A stretch of 64,000 bases of DNA from Hydractinia symbiolongicarpus (taxonomy: Eukaryota; Cnidaria; Hydrozoa; Anthoathecata; Hydractiniidae). The stretch covers positions 14,732,501 through 14,796,500 of the forward strand of contig NC_079886.1 of assembly GCF_029227915.1 (NCBI RefSeq), read 5' to 3'. Under the pieces are notes generated by a model. That model was given only the letters and a program-made list of their open reading frames with translations, was not told where the DNA came from and ran no database searches. Both the position numbers and the translations under genes were made by a program. Below, one piece after another: positions 59,614 through 64,000 of the stretch (positions within the stretch are counted from its first letter, which is position 1; the number at the start of each line of letters is the position of its first letter).

Positions 59614-60170
59614 CTAGATATTGTCAAAGACCCTTGCACTACAATTTTTACAGGTCCTACTAGTTGTGGCAAGACCCAGTGTGTATTGGACCTGCTTGAG
59701 AACGAGTACACGCACCACTTCCATAACATTGTGATCCTGTGTCCCACTTTGCGATGGAACAAAAACCTACTTGACAAGATCCCCGCTCTGGACCCCTACT
59801 TCTTTCTGGTAGAACCTCAGGATAAGCTGTTCTACTGGATCCAAAAATCCTCAGAGCTTCTGGCGGGCAAGGAGACGTTGTTTATCATTGACGATATGAT
59901 CGCCGACGAGACTCTGGACAAGCGTCGACAACCTCTGCTTGATCTCGCCATCAGTGGTAGGCACAAGGGACACAGTCTCTGGCTACTAACGCAATCGTAC
60001 ACCGCTCTGTCAAAGAACCTGAGACGACAAAAAAAGCAGTTGTTCATGTGGTACCCCCATGGGCGGAGCGACATGAAGCTCATTCATGAGGAAACCAATA
60101 TGATAAAGGACTGGAGACTATCAAGGCTGAGTTCAGCAAATCCAAACAATTTTGTTTGTATGTGAGGCTT
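59611..60170 (+). pseudogene. A32-type DNA-packaging ATPase (frameshift near the end)
   Basis: ATG 59611, directly after promoter-like block 2. Walker A is FTGPTSCGKTQ (residues 13-23), Walker B is TLFIIDDM (89-96), and WLLTQSY (124-130) is the polar motif after the Walker B strand. NIVILCPTLRWNKN and AISGRHKGHSLW fit the FtsK/HerA-like packaging ATPases of Polintons and large DNA viruses, at the usual size of about 190-220 aa. It would pump DNA into capsids. A frameshift near 60095 puts the last part (LETIKAEFSKSKQFCLYVRL) into another frame, which has no stop and runs on into the next gene. The ATPase core is intact. Confidence 0.85.
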
Positions 60171-61220
60171 GAGCACCTAGGTCTTGGAAAATTTTGGAGT
60201 GAAAATACTCCTGTGGGGCCGGGCGATGCGGGGATAAGCACGTTAAGAGGAACACCTACAGATCGTCTTGGTGCTGATGATATTCGCGCTATGGGTTTTA
60301 CCGAATATGTCGCTACGCCTAACAAAGGTAGTAAAACAGAGGCCCAGAACCTCGCGCTAGAGGTTGATGGCGTTATATTAAATAATGGTGGGGATAAGGG
60401 GGGTGAGAGCCTCGATATGATTACATTTGAAACCATGGATAGCGTTCAGAATGTGGCTAATGATTTAGAAGGTTTTGTCGATACCTCATTCGCGGGCATA
60501 GAGGGTGATGAGGCCCTCGACATGAGGAAGATGAAGCTAGAGATTGAAAATCTACAGGGTGATCTTAAAAAGTTGAAGCCTGAGCTTATTAAATATGATA
60601 GTGAAGTAACCGCAAAAAAGAGCGGGTTGAAAGAGCTCAGGAAGCAGAAAGCTGGGGTGCAAGGGGATGATGATATAGCCGGTATTGAGTTGAAAGAGTT
60701 TGGGAAGCAGAAAGCCGGGATCCAAAGGGATGAGGATATAGCCAGCATTGAGAAGGATATTGATAAATTGAAGAAAGATAAAAAGGCTGTGCTGGATGAA
60801 CATGGTCTACTGTCATCTGAAATCTTTAAGAATCTGAAAGAGATCAGGGCTGAGTTGATGAAAATCGCCGGAGAGGATACGTCTTTGCTGGAGAAGCTTA
60901 AAACCCTTTTTAGGGAAGAAGGCTTGACTATAGCGAGCATCGTCTCGGATGTCGGTCTACTTGTTTCCACCATTGTGCTCGCGGTTACTGGAGGTGGCGG
61001 AGGTGGGCCTGCCGCAGCAGGAGGTGCCACAACTGGAAAGGGTTTTGTACAAAGGCAGCTGGAAAGACTCGAAAGATTCTTGAAGTATCTTTGGCAGCGT
61101 CCTGTTGTTCTTTTTCAGAGTAGCAGCGAAGATTGTCGAATTCGCAGCCAAGCACTTATGCATGGCTTTAGCTGCTGTCGTCGCTCTTGTTGTGGGATAT
61201 ATGAGGAAGAGTAAAAAGTC
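60156..61220 (+). pseudogene. Coiled-coil protein with Gly-rich stretch and C-terminal membrane helix (frameshift)
   Basis: The frame is open from the ATPase tail to 61214, so the true start is unclear; ATGs at about 60291, 60417, 60435 and 60522 are candidates. A long Lys/Glu/Leu-rich coiled coil spans about 60520-60920, with an imperfect internal duplication (LKELRKQKAGVQGDDDIAG and LKEFGKQKAGIQRDEDIAS). A hydrophobic segment (IVSDVGLLVSTIVLAV), a run of glycines and a basic helix follow. Near 61090 a frameshift occurs; the adjacent frame continues with a membrane helix (MALAAVVALVVGYMRK) to TAG about 61220. Conserved position next to the ATPase suggests a virion protein. No function known. 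Confidence 0.5.
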
Positions 61221-61245
61221 GTAGACTCGAGGGTGTGCGTACACG

Positions 61246-61271
61246 TCTAATGTGTTGATCAACACATTAGA
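61246..61271. terminator. Perfect 26-bp palindrome between convergent genes
   Basis: TCTAATGTGTTGA followed at once by its exact reverse complement. It lies 26 bases after the coiled-coil gene and 20 bases before the end of the minus-strand gene, so a hairpin forms in either transcript. A shared transcription end or RNA-processing signal is inferred from this placement. Confidence 0.6.
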
Positions 61272-61290
61272 TTTGGCATAGCAGCAGTAC

Positions 61291-62449
61291 CTATTTCCTA
61301 AGCCAGACATAGGCCAGGATTAGTCCTACTCCCACCGTAACCAATGTGGCCTTTTTGTCCTCGTGCTGGTTTCTACCCTTTCCAAGGGGTTGGTTACTAA
61401 TGACCCCTGTCTTGTGCCTGAGGGGTGCGCCGAAGGGGATGCGCTGGCTGGTAATACTCTTGGTCATTCTTATGGTCGTTGTATGCCTGACAATGGGCTT
61501 GTTGTTTAGGTCTAGCCGTATTGCGATCATTGCACTCGCGGGCGCGATCAAGATGTTGTTGTTGTACTCCACAATTTTACCGATACGCAGGTTCATATAG
61601 GATGGTAGCATGTACACGTGGTGCATTACGGCGAAGTTCACCGTAGTCCTAGCATATTGGAGCACCTTTTGACTTTGACCTACGTTCTCCTCACGCTGTA
61701 CCATGGCTTCAAATTTCTGCAGGAGTATCTGCCGGGCTGTTTAGTTGTCCGCATCCGAGCCTATAAGGGATGCTTTGGCATCAGCTTGAAACCCCAGTAT
61801 CAAGACCACGTAGACGCGAATGCTCTCGCTAAGCTTTGTCAGGCCTTCCGATGTCAGGCCTTGGCTTGTAGGCATGATAAACTTGGCCCAATCCCCATCA
61901 ACTTGCGTCCACCATCTGCCGTTGGTAAGGGAGACATGCGAGCTTTGAACTTGTACAAAGCTCTGGGGTCTGCGCCATACCCTCTACAAACTCGGGCGTA
62001 ACCCAATGTGGAGTAAGGGTTCTCGTATTGTGAGAAGCCGTCATCGTATGCATGGGTAACTTCATTCTCGCTAGGATGTGTTGCATGTGGTAATAGACGT
62101 GGAATTTGAAGATGCTGTTGATGAGAGGCACGGAACCGTTCAAATGTTTTTCAGAGATGCCCAAAGCGGTGCTTGCGCAATGACAAGCGAAGTTCACCTG
62201 TATATTCCAGTAGCCAAGGGGTTGGCCCGCCCAATTTACACTCACGGGATTGTTCAACAGGTTAGTGGGGACTTTGATGGGGTATTTCGTGAACTTTGGA
62301 AAGGCTATGGGAATGTGTGATTCGGCAGATACGTAGAGGTCTTGATGCTCCAATTGGAGTACGCCGAGAGGCCACTCACCTCTGTTGGAGCTGTACTTTG
62401 CCATGTGGTTGAAGCTGTAAATGTGCATGTTTCTTGTAACAAGAAACAT
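61291..62449 (-). pseudogene. Probable structural protein with C-terminal membrane helix (minus strand)
   Basis: ATG 62449 opens MFLVTRNM, and a second Met follows at 62428 (MHIYSFNHMAKYSSNR). Middle block: NNPVSVNWAGQPLGYWNIQV, then NFACHCASTALGISEKHLNG. The frame ends at 61898 by a frameshift. A second part, with a probable in-frame stop near 61740, runs 61704-61291: VYMLPSYMNLRIGKIVEYNN, then a basic stretch and a C-terminal membrane helix (VTVGVGLILAYVWL). Total about 385 residues. I recall similar unnamed proteins beside polymerase B elements in cnidarians. Whether it is the capsid protein is not known; size and context make a virion protein likely. Confidence 0.5.
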
Positions 62450-62450
62450 G
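62426..62450. promoter_or_regulatory. 25-bp palindrome at the divergent gene starts
   Basis: CATGTTTCTTGT, one central A, then the exact reverse complement. ATG codons for both divergent genes lie at both edges of the palindrome, so it is start region and possible bidirectional control element at once. Confidence 0.7.
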
Positions 62451-63020
62451 GGCCAACTGTATATTACGGATATCGGGAAAGCTACGACATTCGACCCTCA
62501 TCTGGAGGAAAACACTAGGATCGCTATAAAGTCCATTATTATCCCCCCTAGGTGGCTGAATCTCTTAACTAAGAGCGAGTTCAACATCTATAAGGCGGGC
62601 GCCAAGCAGACCGACGGGACCTTTAATGTCGGGCCGTTGGAAGTCCTCATCACGATTGCGCCGGGTTTGTATAGAATCGAGGATCTCGTGGCCATAGTCA
62701 ACAGTCAATCGGGGGACAAGATCAAGCTTTTTGTACTCAGGAACGGAGTCTGTAGGTTTAGGGTTAACAAGGGGTATGTTGTGATAAACGATCAATCACT
62801 GCAGGACCTAATGGGGTATGCATTTGATAACAAGGTATTGTTTGCCGCGGGTGACTACGACAGCATCTACAAGACTGACGTTCACCAGCGGCTGAGACTC
62901 GTATGCTCTCAACTGAATCCGGATTATTCTCTTTTAAATGGTGAGTTCATGCTCATAGACGAGTATCAAGACGAAAAGAACCCTTTGGCGGGACTCACGA
63001 TGCATATTCTTATAGAATAA
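62427..63020 (+). CDS. Probable minor capsid or fibre-type structural protein
   Basis: Intact frame. ATG 62427 gives MFLVTRNMGQLYITDIG; the second Met (62448) is an alternative start of 191 residues. A further upstream ATG at 62421 would add two codons. The sequence is beta-rich: ENTRIAIKSIIIPPRW, then ITIAPGLYRIEDLVAIVN, then VINDQSLQDLMGYAF, then VCSQLNPDYSLLNGEFMLID. The order I-x-x-G-x-Y-x-x-x-D-L, LLGF-like block and late VxC is one I associate with an unnamed protein of cnidarian Polinton-like elements, thought to be a virion component. Head-to-head with the 62449-61291 gene; the next gene starts three bases after its stop. Confidence 0.55.
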   Translation: MFLVTRNMGQLYITDIGKATTFDPHLEENTRIAIKSIIIPPRWLNLLTKSEFNIYKAGAKQTDGTFNVGPLEVLITIAPGLYRIEDLVAIVNSQSGDKIKLFVLRNGVCRFRVNKGYVVINDQSLQDLMGYAFDNKVLFAAGDYDSIYKTDVHQRLRLVCSQLNPDYSLLNGEFMLIDEYQDEKNPLAGLTMHILIE

Positions 63021-63023
63021 AAG

Positions 63024-63668
63024 ATGACTGAATTTACTAAGCTTTATCCGAGCTTACCTTCTGCACCTCCGGATGGCACGGAGGATACTTCACAACTCTG
63101 CAGACTCGGCAAAATCGAAGAACTCGAGCAGTACCTACGTGGCGAGATTAAAGAGCGGGACAAGCTCGCTAAAAAGTTCAAGATGCATGGTACGTGGGTA
63201 AGGTTTACGGACCATGGGCTATTAGCTGTATCTGTAATAAGCAGTGGTGTTGGTATTGGTAGCATGCTCTCGGGGATCGGGGTACCACTAGCTGTGGCTA
63301 TGGGTGGTATCACGATAGCTGTGGGAATTGGGCAAGCGGGTCTGAGGAACGCTGGCAAGAGGCTGGGTGTCAAGAGCAAAAAGCACGAGAGCATAAGGCT
63401 ACTGGCAGAGACTGAGCTAATTTCCGTCGTTGACTTGATCTCGAGAGCTGTGGAGAATGGAGTCATTAGTGACTACGAATTTAGCCTGATTATGCAGGAG
63501 AAGCAAAAATACATGATACTCAAAGAGCAAGCACGACAACGAACGAGAAAGATCGTAGATTCCATCAATGATCGGGAGCGCCAGCAGCTGGTGGCCAGGG
63601 GGCGTGAAGAGGACAAGGAGGAGCTTATGAAAAAACTTCAATCTGTACAGCATGTCAGCGGTATCTAG
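63024..63668 (+). CDS. Membrane protein of the virus-like element (214 aa)
   Basis: Intact frame, ATG 63024 (in AATAAAAGATG), three bases after the stop of the previous gene, so the two are probably transcribed together. It starts MTEFTKLYPSLPSAPPDG. PSAP is a match to the P(T/S)AP late-domain motif that recruits ESCRT in some enveloped viruses; the functional use here is inference. A charged helix (EELEQYLRGEIKERDKLAKK) precedes two membrane segments rich in Gly/Ile/Val (LLAVSVISSGVGIGSMLSGI and VPLAVAMGGITIAVGIGQAG, residues 66-106), then a basic amphipathic C-terminal half. I recall similar proteins beside these polymerase elements in cnidarians. No function is established. Confidence 0.6.
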   Translation: MTEFTKLYPSLPSAPPDGTEDTSQLCRLGKIEELEQYLRGEIKERDKLAKKFKMHGTWVRFTDHGLLAVSVISSGVGIGSMLSGIGVPLAVAMGGITIAVGIGQAGLRNAGKRLGVKSKKHESIRLLAETELISVVDLISRAVENGVISDYEFSLIMQEKQKYMILKEQARQRTRKIVDSINDRERQQLVARGREEDKEELMKKLQSVQHVSGI

Positions 63669-63710
63669 AAGAGCCGCCCGCCAACGAGGTCTAATATGTC
63701 GTTCAACATA

Positions 63711-63991
63711 CTAGACGATTTCGAGTACTTCTCTCGCATCATAGTCGATCACCATTTCACCATCAAGCACGACCCGTCGCTGCCTGCTAAGTACTTCTCT
63801 CGTGTATCGCTTGAGGTTCTTCCGCCATGCTAGAAGAGTACACGGTTCGCAAAAGGGTCCGTCAGTTTGTGTCGAAGCATCTAGATACTTGAGCTTTCGA
63901 ATACCCGCGATAAGGTCGGGTTTAGTCATCGTGGAGTAGTTACGGACCTTTAGTGCTTTCGCTTCCTTTTAAACGCGTTAACGTCGCTCAT
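63711..63991 (-). pseudogene. Small basic protein with CxxC, one frameshift near the start
   Basis: The frame from ATG 63929 (MTKPDLIAGIRKLKYLD) runs to 63711, with one CEPC pair in the middle and an Arg-rich helix (AWRKNLKRYTREVLSRQRR). Upstream in another frame ATG 63991 begins MSDVNAFKRKRK and stops; a one-base indel near 63950 would explain both. The gene is convergent with the 214-aa membrane protein gene. No family recognised. Confidence 0.4.
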
Positions 63992-64000
63992 GTTTTGTTT

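Noticed and set aside
60446-61030. 194-codon minus-strand frame opposite the coiled-coil gene
   Set aside because: It is the antisense of a Lys/Glu-rich region and has no independent motif.
63044-63466. 140-codon minus-strand frame opposite the 214-aa membrane protein gene
   Set aside because: Shadow of the real gene; composition is the complement of the Gly/Val/Ile-rich membrane segments.

Overview
This window is a stretch of repeat-dominated animal DNA, most likely from a cnidarian. Coding sequences are interrupted by spliceosomal-type introns (GT...AG). The background is AT-rich. The recognisable proteins are element families I associate with cnidarian genomes: BEL/Pao, DIRS, Penelope-like, R2-like and pogo elements, YqaJ/THAP DNA transposons, and a protein-primed DNA polymerase B element. 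The species assignment is an inference; no single-copy host gene was recognised.

Layout. 1-12.4 kb is AT-rich non-coding DNA. It holds a hairpin-like inverted-repeat element (372-743), a decayed BEL/Pao integrase region (3.2-4.7 kb), a Penelope-like RT scrap (5.4-5.8 kb) and a non-autonomous TIR element with TA ends (8425-9769). 13.1-15.6 kb is a decayed DIRS-type retroelement fused in frame to a fragment of a viral-type polymerase B. 16.7-17.0 kb is the 3' end of a non-LTR retrotransposon. 17.4-25.6 kb is a composite: a large MULE-like transposon with about 80-110 bp inverted ends, whose spliced transposase gene is recognisable, and which has swallowed a two-gene pogo element (transposase plus a HIRAN-like protein, 21.9-24.5 kb). 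28.7-29.8 kb is a TIR element containing a 53-bp minisatellite. 31-38.6 kb holds an R2-like retrotransposon on the minus strand, split by a TTAA-flanked element that carries a Cys-rich P2X7-tail-like exon, and preceded by 115-bp tandem monomers. 40.4-41.0 kb is a 103-bp tandem array. 43.8-47.8 kb is a two-gene DNA transposon (SAP-SWIM-YqaJ nuclease facing a THAP-DDE transposase).

From 47.8 kb a long (CAGA)n tract leads into a 2784-bp tandem duplication, and then into the main feature: a GC-richer, gene-dense, Polinton/adintovirus-like endogenous element (about 50.3 kb to the window end). Its genes are polymerase B (decayed), a zinc-ribbon/HNH-like protein, several small membrane proteins, an A32-type packaging ATPase, a coiled-coil membrane protein, and a divergent and convergent block of probable structural genes. 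In the last block two divergent genes share a 25-bp palindrome that encodes the same eight residues at both starts, and two convergent genes are separated by a perfect 26-bp palindrome.

Almost every coding region carries stops or frameshifts, so most entries are given as pseudogenes. The best-preserved reading frames are the HIRAN-like gene (22.1-22.6 kb) and the two structural-type genes at 62.4-63.7 kb.
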